Under the pieces are notes generated by a model. It was not told the DNA's origin and did no database searches. It worked only from the letters and a program-made list of their open reading frames with translations. The translations under genes and the position numbers were made by a program. Of a stretch of 64,000 bases of DNA, positions 22,601 through 32,919 are shown in pieces (within the stretch, counting starts at the first letter, position 1; each line of letters starts with the position of its first letter). Origin of the DNA: Gracilaria domingensis (taxonomy: Eukaryota > Rhodophyta > Florideophyceae > Gracilariales > Gracilariaceae); the NCBI GenBank assembly GCA_022539475.1, contig VCMS01000042.1, forward strand, positions 151,561 through 215,560. Direction: 5' to 3'.

Positions 22601-24084
22601 TCGTCCAGATAAACCAAGGCAAACTTCCATTTCACTCTGGATAGTATTATATCCATTGCCCGTTGGAAGGTAGCCGGTGCGTTCATCAAACCAAATGGCA
22701 TCCGTGTAAAACGGAACAATCCTTCGTGGGTTGTGAACGTCGTGAGGGGATTCGCGTCGTCGTCCAGTGGTATCTGCCAATAGCCCCAATTGGCATCCAG
22801 CGTGGTGAATACCGTTGCTTCACCTAAGGAATCGAGACAATCGTCCATTCTAGGAATTGGATAACTGTCCCGTTTGGTCATCGCGTTCAACCTTCGGTAG
22901 TCAATGCAAAACCTTACGGACCCGTCCTTCTTCGCCGCGAGAACGAAAGGACTAGCCCATTGGGATTCGTGCGGTGGCGCTGGCTCGATGACGTTAGCGT
23001 TACGCATCTTCGCCAGTTGCTCCGCTACGATCTCGCGTCCCTTAAGGCCTGTACGGTATGGGTGTTGGTACACCGGCTTAGCGTCATCCTTAAGGTCTAT
23101 TCGGTGTTTCGTAGCCCGAATCTCTCCCAATTGGCCAGACCACATGCATTTGAATTCTCGGAGAAGCTCGATAACCTGTGGACGGTACGATTCGAATTCC
23201 TCTCCAAGGTTTACCTCCCCCTCCCAAGTCTCGACGTCCTCGTCGTCATTGGGGGTGAGTTCATCCCATGAGGTTTCCATGATAGCCATTGGAGCTGGTA
23301 GTGCAATACCGATGACAGTACCTTTTGGTAAGCGTACCGGGCGGTCCCGGAAGTTGCTCATATTAACCAAAAAGGGAACCTTCGGTCTGCAATCCATGAT
23401 TCCATTGGCCATCAAAGAAAGGTGACGCTGAATCGTCTTCGGGTGATTCTGAATCGTCACCAGACCAGAGGTTTCGCAGTGAGCCAAAGCGGCGACCTGC
23501 GTCATGGGCGGTATCGTTATCGCCCGGGATAACCGAACCTTATTGGAAACGGTATTCTTCGCCAGCGGAGGGCGACGTGGGTTGGCGTCGGGACCAGATT
23601 TGGAACCGATAATCGCCACTGGACGGGTGCGGTAGAAGGAAACTTTCCGGAGGCCGGGGTAGATTGCCTTCACGTATCGGTCGATGAAGGACGTCCCAAG
23701 GAGACATTCTGCACCTAAGGTAGGACACACAAGGAACCAAGTACGGACCCGAAGGTCACCAATCTGGAGGCAGAGAGGAATGATTCCTTTAATATCCATC
23801 GGTCGTTTTGATGCATCTGTCACCCTTGGAGTCTTTCTAACCTTCACCACACCCTCCCAAACAGCCGGTAAAACCTTCGGATGAACCAAGTTTGGTCCTG
23901 CCCCAGTGTCCAGGACGCTGGTCACGACCCGTGTCCTCGAGGCAGTTATTCCAATGGTGTGTCTAACTTTATAGTTCTCCTTCCGCAGGATACAAACTGG
24001 CGTATCCCCTTCGGCTTCCATTTCGTCACACCACTGGTCCAAACTTCTGTCTTCTTCCTGTGGCTTCGGCGGTTGAGTATCCAA
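19666..24084 (-). CDS. pol: Pol polyprotein with chromodomain
   Basis: An uninterrupted 1,472-residue frame. Aspartic protease has LDTGAG at 58-63. Reverse transcriptase spans about 340-545 with FCIDYRRLN and the catalytic YLDD at 492-495. RNase H starts with LDTDAS (641-646), followed by TDHHSLRWLL. Integrase has an HHCC finger (about 902-943), a D-D-E triad at about D971, D1031 and E1067, and a TAYHPQTNGQAERFN motif. A chromodomain lies at about 1407-1456 (VIYEARWYGYPPEFDQWEP). This order and the chromodomain place it among Gypsy chromoviruses, whose chromodomain guides integration to particular chromatin. The annotated start is a TTG. The frame is open upstream and overlaps the end of the preceding ORF near 24180, so it is probably reached by a -1 shift at an A-run rather than by its own start. 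It appears functional. Confidence 0.93.
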   Translation of the reverse strand: MDTQPPKPQEEDRSLDQWCDEMEAEGDTPVCILRKENYKVRHTIGITASRTRVVTSVLDTGAGPNLVHPKVLPAVWEGVVKVRKTPRVTDASKRPMDIKGIIPLCLQIGDLRVRTWFLVCPTLGAECLLGTSFIDRYVKAIYPGLRKVSFYRTRPVAIIGSKSGPDANPRRPPLAKNTVSNKVRLSRAITIPPMTQVAALAHCETSGLVTIQNHPKTIQRHLSLMANGIMDCRPKVPFLVNMSNFRDRPVRLPKGTVIGIALPAPMAIMETSWDELTPNDDEDVETWEGEVNLGEEFESYRPQVIELLREFKCMWSGQLGEIRATKHRIDLKDDAKPVYQHPYRTGLKGREIVAEQLAKMRNANVIEPAPPHESQWASPFVLAAKKDGSVRFCIDYRRLNAMTKRDSYPIPRMDDCLDSLGEATVFTTLDANWGYWQIPLDDDANPLTTFTTHEGLFRFTRMPFGLMNAPATFQRAMDIILSRVKWKFALVYLDDVIIFSKTVREHFTHVRSILRILREAGITLKLPKCFFFQASVDYLGHVVRPEKLQVAKRTTDAIRLAKPPRTHTELRSFLGLCNVYRRFVQGFSRIAAPLNDMLKKGTPSEFDCLTDEQYESFQTLKDKLLNPPVLALPKPDKPYILDTDASDGQIGCVLLQEQESPKDYRPIGYWSRTLNSAERNYSTTEKECLAIVWAVLTLRPYLEGVRFTIRTDHHSLRWLLNMTDASSRLARWRLRLSEFEYDVTYRPGVKHQSADALSRILTDGDDDTSLDDEIPTPDLEGYETDPEDDFLLATVQCTDGEVDPTEVYLVDWPTECEHEELDLEVNAIVPEEKELLPITLEDLLQAQKNDEFCKEKAELVGTKGCLFDVDRFGLLCRRSPLDGSIQKVIPKSLQARFLYLAHYPRFAGHPGGSRMYQTLRKHFYYPFMANDLWNTAKTCASCAKVRGTRARHQAKLKLFPAAGPLEFIAMDILGPLPKSVHGNQFILVVTDRFTKTTRAIPLKNTTATDVAMAFLTHWVYPYGLPLYLLTDNGSQFVSKFFSHVCATLGIKHVTTTAYHPQTNGQAERFNKTLVNRLVHYTAEHQLDWDDYVEPLVYAYNNQVHKSTGTTPFDLTLTRQPLPLAVDVKFSWFPQDITEGMTPTQAKRYARRRIDDILHTARTTLTRAQLRYKANFDKAVRYTPSFKAGTMVYLDRAPSEKQLDEIEQASRKLLPKSTGPYKVLRSTSHTVVIERDGLEDTVTVDRVSAAPMVPEEGTTPTVETSPNSGNQLQPAAKPPTDEACSPIGDCPSGTETSNGSPYAPAKNAPSVPPSGFITAGSIPGSTPKVVSADPSVGHTMPLATANDSENASGRAPLNEIDLPEEEFTPLDDSLAMGTERSAPEVQPDPSGFGPLDTMDLPEEVLPKEYVVDHIVSAGIDDDGNVIYEARWYGYPPEFDQWEPREHIPENFIRRFWKKQGRTERAFKEGAYDP

Positions 24085-24173
24085 AGGCTTCTCAAATTCC
24101 CTTGGGAGAACTTGTTCACCTTTGGCGGTGAGGCTAGTATCCTCAGAGGGGCGGCTCGCCTCAAGCCGCTCCT

Positions 24174-24707
24174 CTATGCTTTTTCCGACTTTGTTTCTCC
24201 ACCAATGGCATACGCCTGACCGCTGGTCTGTAAATCTTCTGGAATATCCGTCGGTGGTTCCTGGGTAACTTCATCCACCGGAGTCGAGACGTTGTTAACC
24301 TGTGGAGCCTTGGCCGGCGTTTCCAACGGGGTAGCGTATCTCGAGGTACCTGGGGACGATGTGTAGCGTGGAGCCTGACGGTTGAACATTCCTTCGGACC
24401 TCCGTGCCTGGTAGTTCTCGTTCCTTAAGGCCATGAGTTTGTCCTTCGTTTCCTTCGGCAAGAACTTCATGCAATCGCATGGAGTAACCGTTGACAGGCA
24501 TATGTAGCAGGCCTGACGGGAACGTTGAAAGACATCCCTACGTGGTTGAACCGGAGAATATTTCGGCGTAGGCTGCCCGGAAGGGGTAGTTGTTCCAGTT
24601 GACGGTATGGAAGGTGCACCAGAAGGAGCAGAACCAAAGGAAACTGCGAGGACATTTCCGTCGTCCCCGTATAAACCTGAGGCATTGCTTTCAGAACTCT
24701 CAACCAT
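24174..24707 (-). CDS. Zinc-motif nucleocapsid-like ORF between gag and pol
   Basis: A 177-residue frame beginning ATG in a different frame from both neighbours. Residues about 64-80 contain CYICLSTVTPCDC, a Cys-x2-Cys-x6-Cys-x-Cys arrangement instead of the CCHC knuckle. A conserved stretch follows (RNENYQARRSEGMFNR) and then a Pro/Thr-rich tail. The second element has the equivalent at 50120-50411 with CRICLS and REKNYYLRREEGYYNR, so the ORF is real. It probably supplies the RNA-binding part of Gag. The frame is -1 relative to gag and is open upstream into the end of gag. Confidence 0.7.
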   Translation of the reverse strand: MVESSESNASGLYGDDGNVLAVSFGSAPSGAPSIPSTGTTTPSGQPTPKYSPVQPRRDVFQRSRQACYICLSTVTPCDCMKFLPKETKDKLMALRNENYQARRSEGMFNRQAPRYTSSPGTSRYATPLETPAKAPQVNNVSTPVDEVTQEPPTDIPEDLQTSGQAYAIGGETKSEKA

Positions 24708-24727
24708 ATGGGCTTGAGAACTCTTCC

Positions 24728-26353
24728 TTAATATGGTTGCCTTCCTCTGGCATCATGATCGGCGGCCCTACGAGAAGTTCTATAGGTCTTCCCGTAACCT
24801 TCGGCGTAATTCACCAACTGCCTGTAGGAGAGGTTGGAATGGTCCATATGGTGATTTCGAACGTGCGTCCTGATGGCAGGCAGCAATCCAGCGATGAAAT
24901 GCTGCTTCAGCCGGTTCTCGGAGAACACATTCCCACACCTATAGGCCTTTCTCCAAAGCTGGTCGGCGTAATCTTTCTCGGTTACGTTCGAACCTTGCCT
25001 GTAGGATATGACTTCCTGATGGGCGTCCATAATGACGTCATCCGTCGCGTATGTTTCCAAAAGGTAATGCACGACCTCCGGATAGGACCTAAGGAGTTCC
25101 CGATCGGTTGCGTCGACGGGGTCCGTAGTTCCAGAGATCTTAGAAACCACATGGTCGTGCGCTTGCCCATGGAGAAAAAACTGAAAAAGATACAGAGCGG
25201 CACCCTCATGGACACCGTTCTGATCACAGGCCGTACGGAACAGGCTGAGAAACCAAAGGATAGAAATGGGGTCGGATCCCGAGAACTTCTCCGTTACGGT
25301 TAGCTGCATCCGTTTAGCCCATCTGGCGACCTTTTTGGCCACCGAGCTGGAGTACCGCGCCGACTGGTCAGCCAGGCGATACGTGCGGTAATTCAATACT
25401 CTCTTGAAGAGTTCATTGGTTGTTACCAACGGCTTGAGGCGTCGAACAGCCGCCTCGTCCGTCTCTGAGCCACTGGAACTCGACGAATCCGAATCGGATT
25501 CGCTACCGCTGGAGTTCCTACAGCTTTTCCTATGGTTCTTCGACTTCTTCCTTCTGCTGCTTCTCTTCTTCCTTCGGTCAGAACTTCTGGCTTCCACTGG
25601 CAGCTCTTCATCTTCAGCTTCAACACCAATGGTTGCTCGGGGGTTCTGGACCCCGGGGTACCTCACGGGTGGCACGGCCATTAGGCCTTCTTGCCGAGGG
25701 GCGTCTCTATTGCCCCCTGGACGTACGCCCGATTGGTCTACCTGTGGTTGAACCCGGCGAGGGGCTGGCAACGCAGCTGCTCTCGGTGGTTCGTAACGGG
25801 GTTGCCATACGGATACCAGTGGATTACTTTGGATTCCACCCACGGAGGGCGGCGGGCCTACCTGGCGAGTCACCTCACGGCGGATACCTAAGGCAAGCGA
25901 GTCGACGAAAGAGTCGGACTCGAGAACCTTTGGGAGGACACGTTCAGCCAGTTGGTCGGCGTGCTCTGCGAGAGCGACAGAGACTCGGAGATCCACAAGG
26001 GTTTCGAGTCGAGCGTCGAGCATCTCTCGAACCTTCGGCCATAAGACATCAGCAAGTCCATCGGTAGTTACTGAACCAACGGTTTCTTGCGGTGGTGCCT
26101 GTGGTGTGTTGAGTTGCGAGCGGTACTCGTCGAGCCGTTCTCGGAGTCTTCCAGCCAAAGAGGCGTCACGATTAATCCTCTCGGGATTATCCACGGGTGT
26201 GAGGAGATTAACCTGTGGCTGCGAGCGGGTACTCCGACGGTCACTCACGTTGTCACCAGAGGGTCCGGCAACATCAGCGGGCGGTGGAGGAGTTCCGATG
26301 GCTTGAGCCACTGGTGTACGAGGGTCTTCTTGAATAGGTTGATTGTTATCCAT
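24728..26353 (-). CDS. gag: Gag protein
   Basis: 541 residues. The N-terminal 250 are Pro/Arg-rich and predicted flexible. Residues about 255-305 form an SR/DS-rich tract (RRKKRSSRRKKSKNHRK, then serine/aspartate repeats). Residues about 315-525 form the capsid-like core, with WFLSLFRTACD, LYLFQFFLHGQA, and a YRQGSNVTEKDYADQLWRKA segment typical of Gypsy retrotransposon Gag. It is colinear with the plus-strand gag at 48163-49850. It is the first gene after the primer-binding site and is intact. Confidence 0.88.
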   Translation of the reverse strand: MDNNQPIQEDPRTPVAQAIGTPPPPADVAGPSGDNVSDRRSTRSQPQVNLLTPVDNPERINRDASLAGRLRERLDEYRSQLNTPQAPPQETVGSVTTDGLADVLWPKVREMLDARLETLVDLRVSVALAEHADQLAERVLPKVLESDSFVDSLALGIRREVTRQVGPPPSVGGIQSNPLVSVWQPRYEPPRAAALPAPRRVQPQVDQSGVRPGGNRDAPRQEGLMAVPPVRYPGVQNPRATIGVEAEDEELPVEARSSDRRKKRSSRRKKSKNHRKSCRNSSGSESDSDSSSSSGSETDEAAVRRLKPLVTTNELFKRVLNYRTYRLADQSARYSSSVAKKVARWAKRMQLTVTEKFSGSDPISILWFLSLFRTACDQNGVHEGAALYLFQFFLHGQAHDHVVSKISGTTDPVDATDRELLRSYPEVVHYLLETYATDDVIMDAHQEVISYRQGSNVTEKDYADQLWRKAYRCGNVFSENRLKQHFIAGLLPAIRTHVRNHHMDHSNLSYRQLVNYAEGYGKTYRTSRRAADHDARGRQPY

Positions 26354-26456
26354 AATGGCGGTTGCTTATATTACCAGTCCGTCGGTAGTCCAGATCCAAT
26401 GGTAGAATTCCGGTAGTTCGTCTTTCCTAGAGGTCGTTCTTCACTTCCGTGCGGAA

Positions 26457-26474
26457 TTCTAGGTCGGGAGACCA
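26457..26474 (-). promoter_or_regulatory. Primer-binding site of the giant element
   Basis: On the element strand, four bases after the 5' LTR, the sequence TGGTCTCCCGACCTAGAA begins with TGG, complementary to a tRNA CCA end. The same 18 bases occur at 48092-48109, one base after the 5' LTR of the second element. The tRNA was not identified. Confidence 0.8.
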
Positions 26475-26478
26475 GAAA

Positions 26479-26945
26479 TGTAGTATAGTGGCACGGGTCA
26501 CTAACCACGGGGAGGAATGGTCCAAAGGATGAGGGCCAACGGCGAGACCACTGGTAAGGAGGTGCAATGGGCGAGCGCTACCTGTCGTGCCTGCAGGAAA
26601 GGGCGAGCGACGTAGCGATGGCTTGAAAACCTGAATGGTGTTGGTACTTACTAACCTGAGGGTCAAGTAGTTGCCAAGAGGGTCTCTGACTTTACCACAG
26701 GAGGGAGGCGCAGCTCGAGCGGCCCAAAATATCGGCTGCGAGGCGCCTCAACCTCTGGAGTGGTGCACTGTAACGCGGTGCAACACGTGTACTAACTATA
26801 CTACCTATGGTACAAATAATACAAGTAAAAATAAATAGGCATATGGGGGCCGGCAAGGGCCCACGTGCACCACTGATGGGCCACTCCTGCACACACCAGC
26901 GATGACTGACCATCCGGAAACCAACTTAAGGCTCATAATACTACA
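26479..26945 (-). repeat. 5' LTR of the giant element
   Basis: 467 bp, matching 1814-2279 apart from two substitutions and one extra A. It is expected to hold the promoter and polyadenylation signal. It is followed by the GCTGT duplication at 26946-26950. Confidence 0.95.
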
Positions 26946-26950
26946 GCTGT
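26946..26950. repeat. Target-site duplication GCTGT, right copy
   Basis: Exact copy of 1809-1813. These bases form the last codons of the upstream half of the split gene. Confidence 0.95.
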
Positions 26951-29900
26951 GCAAAATGTTCCACCTATGTCTGGCATGTCCAGCCCCATTTGGGTCACCA
27001 GATTCTATAGACTTATGCTCTGCCAAAGTCAGCGAGGTCATTAACTTTGTAAAGGCGTGACGCCGTTCCGATAATGCCACCCTAGAATCCTTTGCCTTCT
27101 TGGTCTTCGGGCTTGGACCATCCTGCTTTTGGGCTAATATTGTGTTGCCAATCGTAGGAATGCGCCGTGTTGTCGTCCACTCACCCTTCGGTCGCTTCTT
27201 GTTGAGATGAATACGGACATCTTCGCCCGATAAAGGGCCGAAAACGTCCGGGAACATCGATGAGGCGTGCAACTCGACACTTTTTCGACCGTATTGGTCG
27301 ATGTTCAGGACCAATTTCTGGGCTTCGTCGTCCGTCAACTCGCGTTCACGAACTCCTAGCACATTCTTGAGTCTGTCGCAGCTGCGGTGCTCACTTGATA
27401 AAAATCTTTTGCGTCGCATCAGGTTCACTATTTCTCGAACTGTTGATGTCTGAGCAGCAGCTCTGTCGTAATTGTCAAGTGATGTGATATGCTCATCAGC
27501 GTCTCCGTTCTCTCTCACTCGCTTATACGCCCTTGATGCGGCACAGATTGTTCGAATCTGCATTCGAGCCATTGAGACAGGCAGAAGCCAGGCCCCCGCA
27601 CTTTCGAGGTACGGTAGCAATGTGACGTTAAGGGACTTCAACATCCTTACAAACATCGTCTCAAGAGCCTCGTCAAGATGAACATAAGTCCATCCTCTAG
27701 AATCATAGATACTCCCATTACCCGCAGTGTATGAAGGTACTCGCGCCAGCATCCTGCCGGGTTTATCGGTGTACAGATCTCGAAAGACAATCCTGGGCAT
27801 CATTCCCTTTAAGAGACCATAAAACATGTAAAGTTGCTGGTAGTGTATATGACCGGAAGCATGCAAGATATTGTTCAGGCGCAGCCAGAAACTGTCCAAC
27901 ACATTGGAGTGCCCAGTTCTGGACAATACATGGAAACCTACAACAGGTAAGAGGCACGTGAAGAGTCCTGTCGTGACGAAATGTCTACCGTTAGGACCCG
28001 AGCTGGAAAAGAAGGAGGACACTTTCTAGCGTAGAATTCTCCCAATTGAAATAGTAACGGATGTGACGCTCTCCGTTGTACAAGTCCTAAGCTCTGACGT
28101 CATCTTCGAGGTCTCAACAGAATCATGCTCTTTTCCTTCTCTCATGATGTTCTCAATGTCATCCTTCACGTCAGGGTTCTCAGACAGAACGATATCGGTT
28201 GTGTGAATTAGTAGAGCAGCACAAATGCTGAAGACTAACGCGCGATTATTCCGGGCATGACCATGATGCAAGATGTTCTGTACTTGTGAATTTGATAAGC
28301 CGCAGCATTTAGCCAGTTCTTGAAGTCCCAAACCATGAAAGATTTCCTTACAAAGCGGATAGAGACTTTGTTTCTCTATGTGAAAGAAACCAGGAAATGG
28401 TATTAACCATTCATATGTTCTTAACCCGACCATATTCCCAGAGCCAAGCATGTCCCTCTTTGCCTCCAGATAAGAAGTCCTCCATATCTTAACCAGCATC
28501 CTATATGTTGGTTGGTCACCCGCAACAACGATATGGCGTGGACATCCAGGTTCTCCAGGTGTAAGGAGCTGCTTCAGAAGACCCAGTTTTTCATGGATGG
28601 TGAGGATGTCCGCGGCGCTCATTCTACTAACGTCAACAAATAAAACGTCCTGATCAATCACGGCCGCATCGTCTGACCTTTCCCCACCGTGTTGTCGAAA
28701 ACAGGACAACAAAAGAGACCTGAAGTTGACTCCCTGATGCTTGTACTGAAGCACCGTCTTGCCTCTGTTAAACATCTTTCTGTCATTAGGTATGTCCAAA
28801 AGCTTGTCTCTATTCTCGTATACAATACCGAAAGCGATATCAGAAAATTCTTCCAGTATGTTTGCATCTTCATTTGAGTTGAATGAAGCCGCAAAAAGCT
28901 CACGACTTTTGAAGACCTCGCGGGGGTTCAACCATTCATGGTTCTCCTGTTCACTACGATTAGATCCCAAAGTCCTCTCGTCGCCTTCTTCAATTCTCGC
29001 ACGTTTTCTTGCTCGCACAATGCTCTGAGTTACGGTACCGCTGATCATGGGCAAGGCTTTTCCGGCAGCCTTGACAGTATGTAACGGAAGAATATCGAAG
29101 TTGTCCAGTTGTACCGTGACAACTCGGTCGCTAACATTGATATTATCGAATGCTCCAGATTGAGCGCTTTCTCTCTTCATTATTAAACGTTTTCGAAACA
29201 GCATACTGCTGTCTAGTGAGGTCATCAGGCCCAAAGAGTGAAGAACGCTTCGCCACGATGCGCTGCACTCCATTATCCCGGCTATAGAAAGCGATGCCGT
29301 TAACCGGCCCACGCAACATTTGGAACGTAAAAGCGCGATTTGTTCAATAACTTTGAGAACACGAATAGAAAGCAAGTACTCAACACGCGGCATGCGACCA
29401 TTACCAGTTTCCACAGGAAATGGAGCTAATGCCGATTCGCCACTGCTCTCCGGCCGAAATGAAGGGTTTTTGTTGCAGATGGGAAACAAATCAGACAGTG
29501 GAACTCTGCCTGCCGCCGAAGCAACCTTCCAGGAAGCGAGTTGGCTGTTAGATGCCATATCCATCATCAGGGTTGCCCACAGCTTGGCGGGAATTGCGGT
29601 AATTTCATCCCAAAGCCTCCATCTTCCATGCCTGTAATTTTCGGCCTGCTTAAAGAATCTTTGGCACACATCCGTCAGCATCTTCCTTCTGTCTCTAGGT
29701 GAGAGGTAATCCTCATTGTCTCCGCAAATGCTCATGAAGTTGTTCAATGTATCCGAAAGAGAGTCTTGCAGGGCGTAACAGCGACACTTTCTCGATAGGG
29801 CATATAAATGAACACGTCTTGCAGCCAATACTGGCCCTATTCTTGACTTTACAGTTCGGTCGCATATATGCTTCGTCCCACTGATGGACATAGCATGCAA

Positions 29901-30962
29901 GAATCTTTTCAGCTTTCGAACTTTGCTTACAGGCAAGAAACAAGCATTGGGTGCTCCTGAAAATGGCGTAACAACTGCATCTTTTAGAGACCTTGCCTTA
30001 TCAAAAACAGCTTCATTTCCGCGCATATAAGTCGACTGAGGGCCTTTGTCCACATTGTTATCCAGAGCATAGAAGATGCAGTCAATGAGACATCGATCGG
30101 TAGCACAGCGTAGCGATGCAGTGTCCACAGTGGGAACCGTCCCGGTTCTTCCTTTGGGAATAATATACCTACAAGACCCACAAGCTTGCTTTCCCATAAT
30201 TTCTCCAGCTATGAGGGCAAAGCCCGAATGGCTCTCAATCGCCTCATCAAGCTCAACAAACTCTTCCAATTCTTCCAAGGAATCCAATGACGGTCGCAAG
30301 ATAGGTCTAAAAATCAGGCTTGTATCGGGGCATCCATGACCTCTAAAGACGCAGTACCCACACTTGACTCCCCTGCGACTTGGCTCAATGCGGGCTGCCG
30401 AATCTTTTGAATATCGAGTGTGGTTATAGTGTAATGAGCAAAATCGAGATTCTGCCAATTATTTGAGGAGATCACGGGAATTTTGCTCAGATATTTTAGA
30501 CCTTTGGCTCATTTCTGAACAGAAATGGGCGCGAGCATGTTCATCATATAACAAAAGTTCGAGAAAAAAAAGATTAGATCGAAGGCTCTTTCCGGGAGTA
30601 TACAAAGGTATAAGATCTTCTCTCCCACATTTTGCAAGCCTTGCGCGAATACAACATTCGCTTGACTTCCGAACGCTTGCAGCTGTATAACTTCTTTTCC
30701 AGGGTACCAATGCTGCCTGGGATTTGGCCCCGTATTTACGAGGATTGCAAATCACTGACCCTCCTTTTGTAGAACACCTGCAATCAGTGCAGAGCTTCAC
30801 CAGTTCAGGACATCCGGATGCAAATGGGTTCAGAAGAGGTGATGTGTCCACATTCGCTCGTTTCTTTAGTTGAGCAGTGGTTAGGTAGATCAGTACTGTA
30901 GGACGTTTTTTTGAGTTCTGTCCACATGCATAACACGGATCATTCTTTGGGGTTAATAACAA
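26946..30962 (-). pseudogene. N-terminal part of large split gene, DUF6589/transposon-like
   Basis: One minus-strand frame of about 1,340 codons is broken only by an in-frame TAA (near 30460) and TAG (near 28027). It then continues across the retrotransposon into 1808-807. The first segment has paired cysteines (CYACG, then CTDCRC). The second has CGYCVFRGHGC and CGSCRYIIP, then VVTVQLDNFDILPLHTVKAA and, about 200 residues later, VAGDQPTYRML followed by PFPGFFHIEKQ. A DN motif, a later GDQ and Pro-x-Phe-His are what I know from DUF6589-type proteins of eukaryotic transposons, so I suggest such an origin. This rests on memory of the family and is not certain. The first codon is not obvious: the frame opens with TTG and is open further upstream. 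All three stops of the gene fit single C-to-T or G-to-A changes. Confidence 0.7.
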
Positions 30963-32919
30963 ATTAGGTCTGATTATAGGGTCGGACGTTACTTCATTGG
31001 TTCTAGTTGCATGTTCCGCAAAATACTCTGGACCGTATCAGGTTGTGCAACTCAAAAGAGGCTATGGAAATGGGACAAGCCAACGGATGAGTTGGGTGGA
31101 ATACCGGACGCAGGGAAAAAATCAGTAGAAACCTTGAGGAGAAGGCAGCCTGCGATGGGAGATGGTGAAAACTGCCAGATGAGGGCGATGGGAAAGGCAA
31201 CAGGAGAGCAAAAACGAAGGCTTCAACTGGATTACTGATGAGTGCCGCTGCCCAAATTTCCAAATTTTTGGGGCCTCACGGACTGATATAGAATGACGTG
31301 TTTTTTTTCAAACGCGGTACAAAATGCAAGTAAAAGTTTTTAAAAAAAATGCACCGTGAAACACGGCGCATTGTTGCTTCTTTTTGGAAATTCAATCTAC
31401 TTCAGATCAGTGACATGCCAACAAATTAAAATTTGCCAAAACAAAATTCTTGGAAACAAAAAGTAAACGACGAAAAGGTGAGGTGTCGGGTGGAAAAAAT
31501 ATATTTCAATTATTCCGCACTGTCCACTTCAGAACAGTTCTTGCATGTAGTACAACAGTTCTTGCATGTAGTACATTTCAGAACCGAGTAATTCGTTTAC
31601 TCATTTTTGGAAAACCTGCACTTTTGGCAGGCCTAACGTTTCGTCTTGGACTGGGAGGTCAAAGCCGTTTCGGTAGACTTTTAACTCGAAACCTCCCAGC
31701 TCGTGGCAGTTGCTCGCCACAGTAGACGCAATAGGCATTAAACGTAAATTGAAAGCAATAAAGCCTTATCAACGATACAGTAAGGGATGTTTGGGTGGGT
31801 GGGAAAAGACGAAGATGAAACGCTCCACGAGAGAATTTTTGGCTGAGATAGAAAAGCAGAGACGTGCAGAGCTGTCGACGGCTTTGCTCGTAGCAGTGAA
31901 ATAAACCCGTTGCTCATATACCAGTCCAACAAACAGTTCATCTCGCAGTGGGGACACCAAGAAAAAGAAGCGACCCACGCAAATCTGCACGCGAAGATGG
32001 CTGTCGATTGACACCTACGCAGATTCAAGAGTGCGGCAGCCTGATTTGAGCCCCTGCATTTGCGTCTCGTTCCCAGATGCTCCAATAAAATATCATCTTC
32101 GATTTGTCCACTGCAGCTACATAGTTCGGGTCCTTCTGGGAAACATCCGATGCTTTGACAGAGACAGGCTGTCCACCGCCGTCGCAGCTACCTTTGGAAG
32201 CCCCTTAAGTAAGCTTTGGGCGCTCGGCAGCGCCAACAAAATTCCAAGACTTGTCCCATACTATGGGGACAGTTTTAGTTCTTTCAGTATCATTTGTCTG
32301 TACACGAAATTACTACCTTCGCATTTAGATAATCAGCCTCTGATTATATACAGATTTGACTTCCTTCACTTTGTCTCGTTCGCTCTAAAACAATTGAACG
32401 AATGAAAGAAAAGTGAAAGCCATTTTTTAACATTTTATGACGAAAGAAAAGTTTGGTGATGAAATAACGTTTCTCTGTGTTACATACACAAATATAAAGA
32501 CTCAGTTGAGTTTAGAGTGGACAAAAAATATAACCTCGTACACTAGATACTCGCTGTCGTACAGTCGCATATCAAACAAATGCACAAAAAGGTCTTGGAC
32601 CAATGTTTGAAAGCAGATAACGGTTCCAGGGAATTATATTGTATTGTACAACCGCTGTACTTTGGAGTTTTGCGTCTTTTTCTTTGAGAAGTCAGCTTCT
32701 CTTCAGAGACAAGCGGTCGATAAGAAGCTCTGCGACAACATCTCCAGAGAAAATTTGCTTCACGCCAATCATTCCATTCGCCAATAATTTGCTTGTACGA
32801 CAAGGACACCGAAAAGTAGCTCGAAAAGTACAACAGGACCTGTTCTATGGACGAAAAAGCTGACCGAATCGATCGGATTCGAAGAATAGAATATTATTTA
32901 CGGAATGTACTCGTCATCA
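30963..32919. other. Intergenic, AT-rich, no gene recognised
   Basis: A 24-bp direct duplication around ACAGTTCTTGCATGTAGTAC lies at about 31535-31582. A short inverted repeat involving GGGAGGT lies at about 31652-31699. The plus frame at 32031-32405 shows no recognised domain. Confidence 0.45.
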
